A stretch of DNA of 64,000 bases from Schauerella fraxinea (GTDB taxonomy: Bacteria > Pseudomonadota > Gammaproteobacteria > Burkholderiales > Burkholderiaceae_B): contig JAVDKL010000001.1 in assembly GCA_030849965.1 (NCBI GenBank), forward strand, positions 2,648,554-2,712,553, read 5' to 3'. Below, in pieces: positions 18,012-27,698 of this stretch. The notes below the pieces were generated by a model that had not been told where the DNA came from, searched no databases, and saw nothing but the letters and a program-made list of their open reading frames with translations. Every line of letters starts with the position of its first letter. Within the stretch, counting starts at the first letter, position 1. The position numbers and the translations under genes were made by a program.

Positions 18012-18440
18012 GTGGAATTTGTGCAATTTTTGACCAGCCAGAACAACCTTTTCATCGTCGCCATCGCGCTCGTCGCCGGCGGGATGCTGGCTTGGCCCGC
18101 CATCCGTGGCGGCCGATCGGGCGGCCGCGGCGGCTTGTCCACCGGCGAAGCCATCCAGATGGTCAACCGGCAACAAGCAGTCTGGGTGGACCTGCGTCCC
18201 CTCGACCAATACCAGACCGGCCACATCGCGCAGGCACGCAGCGTGCCCTTCGCCGAACTCGAAACAAAAGTGGCTGCTTTGCCCAAGAACAAGCCGATCA
18301 TCCTGGTCTGCGCCATGGGTCGCGATTCCACGCGCGCCGTGGCCAAATTGAAAACGCTGGGCTTCGAAAACGTGCATGTCATGGAAGGCGGCATGCGCGC
18401 CTGGAGCCAGGCGGCCTTGCCCGTCACGCAAAAAGCGTAG
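18012..18440 (+). CDS. Membrane-anchored rhodanese-like protein (YibN type)
   Basis: Protein of 142 aa starting at GTG 18012. It has one N-terminal transmembrane helix (LFIVAIALVAGGMLAW) and a rhodanese domain from about residue 45. The active-site cysteine lies in ILVCAMGRDSTRA, so a sulfurtransferase or persulfide-binding role is plausible. The gene precedes grxC and secB, matching the E. coli order yibN-grxC-secB-gpsA. The substrate is not known. Confidence 0.9.
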   Translation: MEFVQFLTSQNNLFIVAIALVAGGMLAWPAIRGGRSGGRGGLSTGEAIQMVNRQQAVWVDLRPLDQYQTGHIAQARSVPFAELETKVAALPKNKPIILVCAMGRDSTRAVAKLKTLGFENVHVMEGGMRAWSQAALPVTQKA

Positions 18441-18490
18441 GATGCGGCCTCAAGCGGCCCTCATTTACCCGCCTTCGATTGGAATGCAAG

Positions 18491-18748
18491 ATGAATAAAG
18501 TCGTGATGTATTGCACCGCTGTGTGCCCTTACTGCCTGCGCGCGGAGCAGTTGCTCAAGCAAAAAGGCGTCGATACGCTCGAGAAGTTGCGCGTCGATCA
18601 AGACCCCTCGCTCAAGCAAACCATGATCGAGCGTACGGGCCGCCGCACGGTGCCTCAGATTTACATCGGCGATACGCACGTCGGTGGCTGCGACGACCTG
18701 TTCGCGCTCGATCGCGCAGGCAAGCTCGAGCCCATGCTCGCCGCCTGA
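18491..18748 (+). CDS. grxC: Glutaredoxin 3
   Basis: Small dithiol glutaredoxin of 85 aa that reduces disulfides with glutathione. The active site is CPYC (residues 12-15). The glutathione-binding TVPQIYIG strand and the GGCDDL segment are intact. ATG 18491 follows the rhodanese gene by 50 bp and gives the standard length. Confidence 0.97.
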   Translation: MNKVVMYCTAVCPYCLRAEQLLKQKGVDTLEKLRVDQDPSLKQTMIERTGRRTVPQIYIGDTHVGGCDDLFALDRAGKLEPMLAA

Positions 18749-18786
18749 GTCCAGCCCTCTCCCTCTCACTTTCAACGGAATTACTC

Positions 18787-19308
18787 ATGGCCGACCAAGA
18801 CCAAGCCGCTCAAGCCAGCAGCGACCCCTCCTTCAACATGCAGCGCGTGTATCTGAAAGACCTGTCGGTCGAGATGCCCAATGCGCCCCACGTGTTCCTC
18901 GAACAGGACACGCCGCAAGTCGAAGTCACGATCAACGTCGGCGGTCAGCGCCTGGCCGAAACCGTGTTCGAATCGACCGTGACGGCAACGGTGACCACCC
19001 GCATCAACGACAAGACGTTGTACCTGGTGGAAGGCACGCAAGCCGGTATTTTCGAACTGGCCAACATCCCTGAAGACCAGCTCGATCCGCTGTTGGGCAT
19101 CGTCTGCCCGACCATGCTCTACCCGTACCTGCGCGCCAACATCGCCGATGCGATCACCCGCACGTCGCTGCCCCCGCTGCACCTGGCCGAAGTGAACTTC
19201 CAGGCGTTGTACGAGCAGCGCCTGGCCGAAGTGGCCCAAAGCCAGAACGACGCCACGAAAGACGCCGACCCCGGCATCATTCTGCCGGCCAGCGCCACGC
19301 GTCAGTAA
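18787..19308 (+). CDS. secB: Protein-export chaperone SecB
   Basis: Tetrameric cytosolic chaperone that keeps preproteins unfolded and hands them to SecA. It is 173 aa. Conserved features include [19 protein letters not shown] near the N-terminus, [17 protein letters not shown], and [24 protein letters not shown], then [12 protein letters not shown]. It lies 38 bp after grxC and 28 bp before gpsA, all on the plus strand. Confidence 0.98.
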   Translation: MADQDQAAQASSDPSFNMQRVYLKDLSVEMPNAPHVFLEQDTPQVEVTINVGGQRLAETVFESTVTATVTTRINDKTLYLVEGTQAGIFELANIPEDQLDPLLGIVCPTMLYPYLRANIADAITRTSLPPLHLAEVNFQALYEQRLAEVAQSQNDATKDADPGIILPASATRQ

Positions 19309-19336
19309 TCCCTTGCCGCCACTGCAACGCCCCACC

Positions 19337-20446
19337 ATGCTTCCCATCGCCACCGAGCCGTCATTGCGCGTTCTCGTCCTTGGCGCGGGAAGCTGGGGCA
19401 CGGCATTGGCTGCAGCGGCCAGCCGGCGCGCGCCCACCACGTTGTGGGCCCGCGATGCCGGTCAGGCCGCACTCATGCGCGAAACGGGCAACAATGCCCG
19501 CTACCTTCCGGGCGTGGCGCTTCCCGATGCGTTGTCGATCACGGCGGATCTCGATGCCGCCTTCGAAGACGCGCATCGCGATGGCGCGCACGTTCTGATC
19601 ATTCTTGGCGTGCCCGTTGCGGGTTTAGCCGCAACGGGCCGCGATGTGGCCGCGCGCTTGAGGCGCCGCGGCGCGACCCACACCCATATCGTCTGGACCT
19701 GTAAAGGGTTCGAATCCGAGACGGCGCGTCTGCCGCACGAGATTGCGCAGGATGCGCTCGCCGCGCTCTATCCGCCCGGCGCAGACGGCGCCCCGCCGCC
19801 CATCGGTGTGCTGTCCGGCCCGTCCTTTGCCCGCGAAGTGGCGCAAGGATTGCCGGTCGCCTTGACGGTGGCGAGCCACAATGCCGCCACCTGCGAACTC
19901 ACGATTCGCGCCTTGCACGGCGCGGCGGTTCGGGTCTATGCCGGCGCAGACGTCGTCGGCGTCGAAGTCGGCGGCGCGCTTAAAAACGTGATCGCGGTGG
20001 CCTGCGGCGTAGCCGACGGCCTGGCGCTGGGTACGAATGCCCGCGCGGCGCTCATCACGCGCGGACTGGCTGAAATGGCGCGCTTTGGCGTGGCGCTCGG
20101 CGCGCAAGCCGAAACGTTCTCCGGCCTCACCGGACTGGGCGACCTGGTGCTCACCGCCACGGGCGACCTGTCGCGCAACCGGCGCGTGGGCCTGGAGATC
20201 GGCGCTGGCCGCCCCCTGGCCGATATTCTGGCCTCCGGCATCACGGCCGAAGGCGTACGGTGCGCGCGCGCGGCATTGGCCCGTGCGCATCGCATGGGTG
20301 TTGACCTGCCGATTACCGAGGCCGTGTGCGCCGTGCTGTTCGACGGCGTCGCCGCCGAAACGGCCGTCTCCGCGCTGCTGGCGCGCGAAGCGCGCTACGA
20401 GTCGGGCACCGACACCGCGCCCGCCGGCCTGATTACCCCCACCTAG
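19337..20446 (+). CDS. gpsA: Glycerol-3-phosphate dehydrogenase [NAD(P)+]
   Basis: Makes sn-glycerol 3-phosphate from dihydroxyacetone phosphate for phospholipid synthesis. Protein of 369 aa starting at ATG 19337. The dinucleotide fold [13 protein letters not shown] is at residues 14-26. [15 protein letters not shown] and [22 protein letters not shown] (active-site Lys) are intact. It is somewhat longer than the usual 330 through an N-terminal lead and a C-terminal extension. Confidence 0.97.
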   Translation: MLPIATEPSLRVLVLGAGSWGTALAAAASRRAPTTLWARDAGQAALMRETGNNARYLPGVALPDALSITADLDAAFEDAHRDGAHVLIILGVPVAGLAATGRDVAARLRRRGATHTHIVWTCKGFESETARLPHEIAQDALAALYPPGADGAPPPIGVLSGPSFAREVAQGLPVALTVASHNAATCELTIRALHGAAVRVYAGADVVGVEVGGALKNVIAVACGVADGLALGTNARAALITRGLAEMARFGVALGAQAETFSGLTGLGDLVLTATGDLSRNRRVGLEIGAGRPLADILASGITAEGVRCARAALARAHRMGVDLPITEAVCAVLFDGVAAETAVSALLAREARYESGTDTAPAGLITPT

Positions 20447-20477
20447 AACAGACCTACCCGCCCAGGAGACATCCATC

Positions 20478-21485
20478 ATGGTTTTCGCCGATCGCCTTCG
20501 AACGGGGCGGCACCGCGCGCGCCTCGCCGCCGGACTGCTGCTTGCCGTATTGACCGGATTTTCCGCGACGGCGCTGGCCGACTGGCCGGATCGCCCCATT
20601 CACCTGGTGGTGCCGTTTCCGGCGGGTTCTTCGCCCGACACCCTGGCGCGCGCGATCGCCGAACCGTTGTCTCAATCACTCGGCCAACCCATCGTGGTTG
20701 AAAACAAGCCCGGCGCCGGCGGCAATATCGGCACGCGCTTCGTGGCCCGCGCCGAGCCCGACGGCAATACGCTGCTCTACACGATCAACGGCCCGCTGGT
20801 CACGGCACCCACGCTCTACAAGAAGACGTTGGGCTACGACCCCTTCACCGATCTTGCTCCGATTTCATTGGTCGCCACCAGCCCCAATGTGCTGACCGTG
20901 TCGGGCGACATGGCCAATATCTATTCCGCGGGCGATCTGGCCAAGCTGGCCACGGCACGTCCCGGTGCGCTGAACTACGGCTCCGTGGGCCCGGGCAGCT
21001 CTGCCCATCTCGCGATGGAAATGTTCAAGCAGCAAGCCAAGATCGATCTTGCGCACATCCCCTACTCGGGCTTTCCGCAGGTCATCACCGCCATCATCTC
21101 GGGTGACGTGCAAGCCGGTTTCATGGTGCCCGCGATCGCCATGCCGCAAGTGCGGGCCGGTAAGGCGCGTGCATTGGCCGTCACCAGCCTGGCACGCAGC
21201 CCGCTGTTGCCCGACCTGCCCACGATGGCCGAGCAAGGCTATCCGGGCTTTGAATCGATCTCCTGGAATGCCGTGCTGGCCCCGGCCGGCACGCCCACCC
21301 CCATCATCGAGCGGTTGAACAGCGAGCTTGCCCGCATCATCGCCGGCGAGCCGCTGCGCAAGCAAATGGCTTTGCAGTACTTCACGCCCGCCGCGTCCAC
21401 GCCCGAAGCGCTCACGCGCCGCATGCGGGATGAAAAGGCGCGCTACGACACGGTCATCGATACGCTGAAGCTGTCGCTCGATTGA
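20478..21485 (+). CDS. Bug-family tripartite tricarboxylate transporter receptor (TctC type)
   Basis: Periplasmic solute-binding protein of 335 aa with a twin-basic signal peptide ending ALA-DWP. The family signature is clear: DWPDRPIHLVVPFPAGSSPDTLAR, VVENKPGAGGNIGT, and the C-terminal VLAPAGTPTPIIERLNSELARI. Bug receptors are greatly expanded in Bordetella and relatives and bind carboxylates and similar small molecules. No TctAB membrane genes lie nearby, as is usual for orphan Bug genes. The ligand is unknown. It lies between gpsA and trmL. Confidence 0.93.
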   Translation: MVFADRLRTGRHRARLAAGLLLAVLTGFSATALADWPDRPIHLVVPFPAGSSPDTLARAIAEPLSQSLGQPIVVENKPGAGGNIGTRFVARAEPDGNTLLYTINGPLVTAPTLYKKTLGYDPFTDLAPISLVATSPNVLTVSGDMANIYSAGDLAKLATARPGALNYGSVGPGSSAHLAMEMFKQQAKIDLAHIPYSGFPQVITAIISGDVQAGFMVPAIAMPQVRAGKARALAVTSLARSPLLPDLPTMAEQGYPGFESISWNAVLAPAGTPTPIIERLNSELARIIAGEPLRKQMALQYFTPAASTPEALTRRMRDEKARYDTVIDTLKLSLD

Positions 21486-21602
21486 GCGAACGGCAGGAGG
21501 GGCGCAGCCGCCCTTGTGCGTGATGCGCCGCGCCGCGCGCCTGGTTTCTGTAGGCCAACGGGGTGTCCATGCACATTGGCACCAGCACAGGGGACGTTGC
21601 CT

Positions 21603-22073
21603 TCAGCTCGCGCCCGCGTACCCGTTCTGACGCCACGCCTCGAACACCATGACGGCCACGGCGTTCGACAGATTCAAGCTGCGTTGCCCCGCGCGCATCG
21701 GCAGACGAAGCCGCTGATCGGGCGCAAAGCGCTCATGATCCGCATCGGACAAACCCGCCGTTTCACGCCCGAACACGAACACATCGCCCGGCGCGAAAGC
21801 CACGTCGGCCACGCTGCGAGTGGCGCGAGTGGTCAGCGCAAAAATGCGGTCAGCTGCGGCGCCGGTGGCCGCCAACGCAGCGTCGAGGGTGTCGTGCACC
21901 TGCATCGGTTGCCACTCGTGATAATCCAATCCGGCGCGGCGCAAGCGCGCATCGTCCAGCTCGAAACCCAGCGGTTTGACCAGATGCAATTGCGACCCGG
22001 TATTGGCGCATAGACGAATGGCATTGCCGGTATTGGGAGGGATCTCGGGTGAGACCAGCACGACGTGAAACAT
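21603..22073 (-). CDS. trmL: tRNA (cytidine/uridine-34 2'-O)-methyltransferase TrmL
   Basis: SPOUT-class methyltransferase of 156 aa that modifies the wobble base of tRNA-Leu. It starts at MFHVVLVSPEIPPNTGNAIR (residues 1-20). The knotted SAM site is made of FVFGRETAGLSD and RSLNLSNAVAVMVFEAWRQ. It converges with the Bug receptor and shares strand with comF upstream. Confidence 0.96.
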   Translation of the reverse strand: MFHVVLVSPEIPPNTGNAIRLCANTGSQLHLVKPLGFELDDARLRRAGLDYHEWQPMQVHDTLDAALAATGAAADRIFALTTRATRSVADVAFAPGDVFVFGRETAGLSDADHERFAPDQRLRLPMRAGQRSLNLSNAVAVMVFEAWRQNGYAGAS

Positions 22074-22135
22074 CTGTTGGGGTTCCTGTACTGCGCAACC
22101 AGTGCGCACGGGCGCTATTGTGCCAGCGCCCGCCG

Positions 22136-22909
22136 TTATCGTACGGCACGGGCGACCGCCAACGCCGTCACCTCGGCGGCGCCCTGCGCCAGTACCGCCC
22201 GCGCGGCGGCATCCAGCGTGCTGCCCGTCGTCATCACATCATCGACGATGATGACGTGACGCCCCTTCACTTGCGCCCGCGCTTCAAAGAGTCCTTCGAC
22301 CTCACGCAATCGCGCTTCACGGGTGCGGGCACTTTGCTGACCGCTTTCGCGGGTGCGCAACAACACACCGCGCGCCAGGGGCAGGCGCAAACGCCACCGC
22401 AATGCGCGGGCGATTTCACCGGCAGGATTGAAGCCGCGTCGACGCAAGCCGGCTGCACTCGCCGAGATGGGCACCAGCAGGGCTTGAGTGCTCAGGAATG
22501 CATCGCGCAGCGAGCCGGCGTTGGACGGAGCGCCTGCACCAGGTGCCGGCATTGCATCGATGGCCTCGGCCAGCAATGCGGCCAACGCATCGGCACGCCG
22601 CGCGTCGCCACTGCTCTTGAATGCCCGCATCAACGTGTCGCCCGGCGTGAGATAGTCGTAGGCCACGATGGCGCGCGCAAACGCGGGCGGCGCGCCAATG
22701 CAATCGAAGCACGGCTTGCCCTGCCCAACCGGCAACGCGCAGCGCGGACAGCGGATCGGCCGCTCGGGATCGCGGGGCGCGCACACGTGATCCCGGCACC
22801 CGCCGCACAGCAGCCCACCGCGCGCGGTCTCGGCGCACAGGGGGCAATTGCCCGGCATGGCATGCCTGAATGCAGCCGCCGCACGCCGCCAGAAAAACGA
22901 ATGCGCCAT
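22136..22909 (-). CDS. comF: ComF-family phosphoribosyltransferase-like protein
   Basis: Protein of about 257 aa with N-terminal zinc-finger cysteine pairs (CPLC, CGGC, CPRC, CFDC) followed by a type I phosphoribosyltransferase domain. The PRPP loop reads HVIIVDDVMTTGSTLD. ComF proteins assist DNA uptake in naturally competent bacteria (B. subtilis, Haemophilus) but their catalysis is unproven. Starts at 22948, 22921 and 22909 are all in frame; 22909 (MAHSFFWRR) was chosen. It diverges from bioC. DprA, another transformation protein, is also in the window (42965). Confidence 0.88.
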   Translation of the reverse strand: MAHSFFWRRAAAAFRHAMPGNCPLCAETARGGLLCGGCRDHVCAPRDPERPIRCPRCALPVGQGKPCFDCIGAPPAFARAIVAYDYLTPGDTLMRAFKSSGDARRADALAALLAEAIDAMPAPGAGAPSNAGSLRDAFLSTQALLVPISASAAGLRRRGFNPAGEIARALRWRLRLPLARGVLLRTRESGQQSARTREARLREVEGLFEARAQVKGRHVIIVDDVMTTGSTLDAAARAVLAQGAAEVTALAVARAVR

Positions 22910-23013
22910 AATGCCAACCATCCTGGATGAAACTGCGGCAGATCGCATCCGTTTCGCGCCGCATCTCTCATCTGATCATCTTTCAAGCGCTCGGCACGCC
23001 GGGCGCGACAGTT

Positions 23014-23928
23014 ATGTCACCCGCTACTTATCCCACCCTGCCCATTCACGCAGCCACCGTTGCGCGCCAGTTCGCGCGCCGCGGCGATCTCAGCGACGCC
23101 CAGTTTCTGTATGGCGAAGTCGCGCAACGCATGCTCGGCCGGCTGCGCTACATCCGCAACGATCCCACTCAACTCCTGGATGCCGGGTGCGGCGCCGGCG
23201 CCAACCTGCCGTTGCTGCGTGAGCGCTATCCGCAGGCCGCTTATTTGGGGTTGGATGCCTGCGAACCGCTGCTGGCGCTTGCGCGCAAGCAATACGACAC
23301 CGGCGGCCTGCGCCAGTGGCTCGGGCGCCTGGGAAAGCAAGGCGCAACACGGCCTGAATTCCTGCAGGCCGACCTCGCGGCCACCGGCCTCGCGCCCGAA
23401 TCGCTCGATCTGGTGTGGTCGAACATGGCCATGCACTGGCATCCCGCGCCGCACGCCGTGCTGGGCGAATGGCGGCGGATTTTGAAGGTCAACGGGCTGG
23501 CGATGTTTTCCTGTCTGGGGCCGGGCACGCTGCGCGAATTGCGCGATGCCGTGGCCACCGCGGGCTTGCACACGCAGACGCCGTCATTTGTGGATATGCA
23601 CGATTTTGGCGATTTGCTGGTTGAACAAGGCTTCGCCGATCCGGTGATGGATCAGGAGACGCTCACCCTCACCTATCGCGATCCCGTACGGCTACTCGCG
23701 GACGTGCGGGCGTTGGGCGGCAACCCCAGCACCGCCCGCCGCGCGGGACTCGCGACGCCCGCCTGGCGCGACCGGTTGTTGGCGGCACTCGAAGCGCAGC
23801 GCGGTGGCGATGGCCTGATCAAGCTCACCATCGAAGTCGCCTACGGCCACGCGTGGCGCGCCGGGTCGCGTCGCTCGCTCGATGAAACCTACCTCTCGGT
23901 GAGCGCGATTTCCCGTCCCGGCAAATAA
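23014..23928 (+). CDS. bioC: Malonyl-ACP O-methyltransferase BioC-like SAM methyltransferase
   Basis: Class I methyltransferase of 304 aa. Motif I is LLDAGCGAGANLP, motif II includes YLGLDACEPLL, and SLDLVWSNMAMHWHPAPHAVLGEWRRILK is the typical BioC segment. BioC masks malonyl-ACP as a methyl ester to start pimelate synthesis for biotin. No other bio gene is in the window, so the name rests on similarity alone. The start at 23014 (MSPATYP) was preferred over an extended frame from 22927 that overlaps the divergent comF start. Confidence 0.8.
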   Translation: MSPATYPTLPIHAATVARQFARRGDLSDAQFLYGEVAQRMLGRLRYIRNDPTQLLDAGCGAGANLPLLRERYPQAAYLGLDACEPLLALARKQYDTGGLRQWLGRLGKQGATRPEFLQADLAATGLAPESLDLVWSNMAMHWHPAPHAVLGEWRRILKVNGLAMFSCLGPGTLRELRDAVATAGLHTQTPSFVDMHDFGDLLVEQGFADPVMDQETLTLTYRDPVRLLADVRALGGNPSTARRAGLATPAWRDRLLAALEAQRGGDGLIKLTIEVAYGHAWRAGSRRSLDETYLSVSAISRPGK

Positions 23929-23939
23929 GCTCGTCCGGC

Positions 23940-25169
23940 CTAATGCAGGTGCTCCGTGACGATGCCGATTTCAGGTGCAGCAAGTGCCTGCACATCGTGC
24001 ATCGGCTCGGAGAGCGCCCGAATACGTTTGCGCGCGGCCGTCTGCTCGATCGCTTCGCGCTCCCCGCGAAATGCGCGCGTCATGCTTTCCACGACCAGCG
24101 GCAGATCGTGCACGCGATGAAATTGGCTACGCAGCCAACGCGCATCGTTGCCCGACTTGAACATCTCGTCGCGCAGCGTTTCGATCATGTCGCGCGTGCC
24201 CAGTTCGTCGGCCACCTCCAATAGCCGTCCAAACGTACCGCGCAGGTGATCCATGAGGCGCATCCGCTGCCCGTCCGGCGTCACGTAGTTGCCCTGCAGC
24301 CCAAAACGGCAAGCTTGAAAATGATTGCTGCGGTAGGTGAGAAACGCACCATCGACCGGTGCCGGATCGCGCATCACCAAAATCGCCAGCGCTTGCGTAA
24401 AGGCGGCCAGGCGGCACGCACGTTCGACGGTCAGCGGCGTATCGCATATGCGCACTTCTACGGTGCCGAACTCGGGCTTGGGGCGGATATCCCAATACAG
24501 ATCCTTGATGCTCTCCGCCAGCCCGTACGATCGCAGTTGTGCGATGTGCGCTTCAAAGCCATACCAGTCCCGAACATCCGCCGGCATATGGCCCGACAAC
24601 GGGAAACTGTTGACCGCGTTCAAGCGCGAGCACGAGAACATGGTGTCCACGCCTTCGCAATACGGCGACGATGCCGACATCGCGATGAGATGCGGGACGT
24701 ACGGCGACAGCCGATGCACCAGCCCGATCGCCTCATCGCCGGACTTCACACCCACATGGATATGCTGCCCGAAGACCGTGAACTGGCGCGCGAGATAGCC
24801 GTACATTTCGGCAAGATACTGAAACCGCGGCGTATCGGAAATCGCGCGATCCTGCCAACGCATGAAAGGATGGGTGCCGCCACCCGAGACGGCCACGCCC
24901 ACGGCATCGGCCGCTTCGCACAGGGCGTCGCGCATCTCGCGCATTTCCACGAGCAGCCCCATGGGATGCTCGTGCACCGAGGAGTTAAGCTCGATCATCG
25001 AGCGGGTGATTTCGGGTTTGACGCGATCGGCGAAGCGCTGATCGGCGATTTGCGCCAGCAGCTCTTCCGAAGCGGCGGCGAGGTCGTTACTACGGGGGTG
25101 AATGAGTTGCAGCTCGAGTTCGATACCCAAACTGTTCGGCGTCGACGGGACAAACGTGATGAGTTCCAT
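23940..25169 (-). CDS. YbdK-type carboxylate-amine ligase (GCS2 family)
   Basis: Glutamine-synthetase-fold ligase of 409 aa, related to the weak glutamate-cysteine ligase YbdK of E. coli. It opens with [13 protein letters not shown] (metal-binding Glu residues). It contains [18 protein letters not shown], and [18 protein letters not shown]. These enzymes join an amine to a carboxylate at the cost of ATP; true substrates are uncertain. A GGAG ribosome site precedes the ATG at 25169. It converges with bioC with 11 bp between. Confidence 0.9.
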   Translation of the reverse strand: MELITFVPSTPNSLGIELELQLIHPRSNDLAAASEELLAQIADQRFADRVKPEITRSMIELNSSVHEHPMGLLVEMREMRDALCEAADAVGVAVSGGGTHPFMRWQDRAISDTPRFQYLAEMYGYLARQFTVFGQHIHVGVKSGDEAIGLVHRLSPYVPHLIAMSASSPYCEGVDTMFSCSRLNAVNSFPLSGHMPADVRDWYGFEAHIAQLRSYGLAESIKDLYWDIRPKPEFGTVEVRICDTPLTVERACRLAAFTQALAILVMRDPAPVDGAFLTYRSNHFQACRFGLQGNYVTPDGQRMRLMDHLRGTFGRLLEVADELGTRDMIETLRDEMFKSGNDARWLRSQFHRVHDLPLVVESMTRAFRGEREAIEQTAARKRIRALSEPMHDVQALAAPEIGIVTEHLH

Positions 25170-25511
25170 CTCCCTGGCTCCTGATAATCGTTCTGGGGTG
25201 AAGCATCCCGTTATGCGTTCCGGCCCGCGGACCGGCTGTGCATGGGGCGTAATTTATGGCGCGATTCTAGCGGCACGATGCTGCAACGTGCAGTCAAAAT
25301 CGTGACAAATGTGCGCATCTCACGCCAACACACACAAAACTGCCCAGCCTGCATGTGAGCAAGCACTTACAACCGCGCAATGCTGCGGCTCTCGGCGGCG
25401 CGCGCCTCGCAAACGTCCCATTCAAGCCGTTTTAAGTGGCTATCGGGATATCCCGAGGTGGGGAAAATACGGAGGTCGTGAGAGGTCCCATAGCGCCGTG
25501 CTCAAGGCGAA
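25170..25511. other. Intergenic region with two palindromes, no gene seen
   Basis: This 342-bp gap between ybdK and the antitoxin holds no convincing gene. It contains a 14-bp perfect palindrome, TCGGGATATCCCGA, at 25443-25456. A 19-bp near-perfect dyad, GCACGATGC-T-GCAACGTGC, lies at 25273-25291, about 105 bp upstream of the ybdK start. Either could be an operator, but no regulator is linked to them. Confidence 0.4.
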
Positions 25512-25802
25512 TCAAACAGCCAATACTTTGAGCGCCATTTCCGGTGCGGTGTCGAGGATCCGAAGCAGTGCTACCGCAGGGCCAGTCGGCATGCGCCTAC
25601 GCTGCTCCCAATTCTGCAGCGTTTTGATGCTTACGCAGATCGCCGTTGCAAATTCAGCCTGGGTAAGCTGCGTACGCTCGCGAACTGCACGAACGTCGAT
25701 CGCAGCGATCACAGTAAGTCGGGACGGTGCCAACGTGCCCCGACGAATAGCCGCCGCCTCCGACAAACTCTGAGCAAGGTCGTCGAATAACGTTTTATCC
25801 AT
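25512..25802 (-). CDS. Xre-type antitoxin (NadS/HigA-like)
   Basis: Helix-turn-helix protein of 96 aa (MDKTLFDDLAQSL...). The HTH is ERTQLTQAEFATAICVSIKTLQNWEQRRRMPTG-like, with the QAEFA and TLQNWEQ features of antitoxins paired with RelE-fold toxins. The ATG at 25802 shares its A with the last base of the toxin stop (TGATG), so toxin and antitoxin were translationally coupled, toxin first. Because the toxin frame is broken, this antitoxin may now be maintained alone. Confidence 0.85.
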   Translation of the reverse strand: MDKTLFDDLAQSLSEAAAIRRGTLAPSRLTVIAAIDVRAVRERTQLTQAEFATAICVSIKTLQNWEQRRRMPTGPAVALLRILDTAPEMALKVLAV

Positions 25803-26133
25803 CACAGCTCCTTGACGAATGATCTCAGCAGCGCAAGTTCACTCGCAGACAAATCATCTTTCACAGACTTCTTATAAGCCACCAGCAAGTAGATCTGAAA
25901 CTCCCGATCCAGCCAGTAATACAGCACTCTGGCGCCACCCTGCTTTCCGCGACCAGGTAGCGAAATCGAAGCTTCCTCACGCCGCCCCCTCCCGCGATCA
26001 CATCGCCGCGAGCCGGGTTCTCAATAAGTAATTGCTGCAGCTTTCGGTAGTCGTCATCAGGCATCAACTGGGTGATCAGCCGCGTAAACGTAGGCGTTTC
26101 AACGAAAACAAGATCCATCATTGTATACGCCAT
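25802..26133 (-). pseudogene. RelE/HigB-type toxin, frameshifted
   Basis: The N-terminal part reads MDLVFVETPTFTRLITQLMPDDDYRKLQ and then DVIAGGGGVRKLRF, typical of toxins paired with NadS-like antitoxins. After KLRF the frame is lost. In another frame from 25957 downward the sequence continues PGRGKQGGARVLYYWLDREF and then QIYLLVAYKKSVKDDLSASE. It ends KEL with TGA at 25804-25802. That continuation is exactly what the family requires, so one base is missing (or two extra are present) near 25958-25960. The toxin is probably inactive unless this is a sequencing error or frameshifting occurs. Confidence 0.85.
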
Positions 26134-26228
26134 TGGCGTACTCTAAGGTTAGTCGAGCAACGAACCCGCACAGATCGCACGTGATGTACGACGCATCGGG
26201 ATCGCCCTAACCTCAATGAATACTTGGT

Positions 26229-27698
26229 TTATCGCCGCCAGAATGCCGGTGTGAACAACACCAGCACGGTGAATAGCTCAAGCCGTCCGATCAGCATGGC
26301 GAACGTGCAGACCCAGGTCTGGAAATCGGTCAGCATGCCGAAGCTGCCCATAGGGCCGATGGCACCCAGGCCGGGTCCGGTATTGTTGACGGTGGCCAGC
26401 ACGGCGGAGAACGCGAGCAGCGGTTCAAGTCCGGAGAGCAGCATGACGGCCGTCAGCGCGCCGATCGACAGGATGTAGACGAGCACGAACGCCAGTACCG
26501 ACGCCATCACCCGCGTGGGCACCACGCGGCCTCGAATTCGCACGGGATGCACGGCATGCGGATGCAGCATGGTGACGAGTTCGGCCCGCGCATTCTTGAT
26601 GAGGAGCACGGCACGGATCATCTTGATGCCGCCGCCCGTCGACCCCGCCGAGGTGGCAAAGCCCGCGAGCACCAACAGCAGCAACGGCAACGGCAGCGGC
26701 CACTGGACGTAATCGGTGTTGGCATAGCCGGTGGTGGTCGCCACCGAAATGGTGTTGAACATGCCGTAACGCAAGGCTTCCCAGAATTCCGGATGGATGT
26801 TGTCGAAGTACAGATAGGCCGAAACGAAAAGCCCTGCGCCCAGCGTCACCAGCAGATAGGGGATCGCCTCGGGACAGCGCCTGTAAGGCTTGAGGCTGCG
26901 GCTGCGGAACGCGGTGAAGTGCGTGGCGAAGTTGATGCCGGCGATCAACATGAACACGATCGCGACCAACTCGACGGGAACGGAGTCGAAATGCGCAAAG
27001 CCATCGTCCCAGGTCGAGAAACCGCCCAGGCCCATTGTGGTGGCCATATGGCACCAGGCCTCGAACCAGGGCAACCCCGCCACGCGATAGGCAAGCAAGC
27101 ACAGCACCGAGAGGCTCACGTAAACGGCATACAGGGCCTTGGCGGTGCTCGCAATGCGCGGCGTCAGCCGTTCGTCTTTCATCGGACCAGGTGTCTCGGC
27201 GCGAAACACCTGATGCCCACCCACGCCCAAGAGCGGCAGAATGGCGACGGCCAGCACCAGAATGCCCATGCCGCCGATCCACACCAGCGTCGCCCGCCAC
27301 AGATTGATCGAGGGCGGCAACCGGTCGAGACCGGAGAGCACCGTTGCACCGGTCGTCGTGAGCCCGGACATCGCTTCGAAATAGGCGTCTGTGAACGACA
27401 ACGGCATGCCGGCGCGATTGAAAAAAATCAGCAACGGGATGGCGGCCAGTGCCGGCAGGCCGGCCCACACCAGCGACACCAGCAGGAAGCCATCGCGTTG
27501 CCGCAGCTCGCCGCGAAAGCGGCGTGTCGCCAACCAGATCACGCCGCCGATGCCGAACGCCAGCAGAAAGCCGTCCACGAAAGCGTCCTGCGCCGCATCG
27601 GCGCCCACAAACGCCACGGTCGTGGGGATCAGCATGGTGAGCGCAAACAGCACCATGGTGAGGCCGACGACATTCAAAATAGCGGGCAGACCCTTCAT
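26229..27698 (-). CDS. trkH: Trk potassium uptake system membrane subunit TrkH
   Basis: Ion-conducting subunit of the Trk K+ importer, 489 aa with about ten hydrophobic segments. Pore-loop regions with selectivity-filter glycines are visible: SGLTTTGATVLSGLD, ATTMGLGGFSTWD, ISVATTTGYANTDY and NNTGPGLGAIGP. The start at 27698 (MKGLPAILNVVG) overlaps the stop of the diguanylate cyclase gene by ATGA. Its regulator TrkA is two genes upstream. It is the last gene of the operon. Confidence 0.95.
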   Translation of the reverse strand: MKGLPAILNVVGLTMVLFALTMLIPTTVAFVGADAAQDAFVDGFLLAFGIGGVIWLATRRFRGELRQRDGFLLVSLVWAGLPALAAIPLLIFFNRAGMPLSFTDAYFEAMSGLTTTGATVLSGLDRLPPSINLWRATLVWIGGMGILVLAVAILPLLGVGGHQVFRAETPGPMKDERLTPRIASTAKALYAVYVSLSVLCLLAYRVAGLPWFEAWCHMATTMGLGGFSTWDDGFAHFDSVPVELVAIVFMLIAGINFATHFTAFRSRSLKPYRRCPEAIPYLLVTLGAGLFVSAYLYFDNIHPEFWEALRYGMFNTISVATTTGYANTDYVQWPLPLPLLLLVLAGFATSAGSTGGGIKMIRAVLLIKNARAELVTMLHPHAVHPVRIRGRVVPTRVMASVLAFVLVYILSIGALTAVMLLSGLEPLLAFSAVLATVNNTGPGLGAIGPMGSFGMLTDFQTWVCTFAMLIGRLELFTVLVLFTPAFWRR

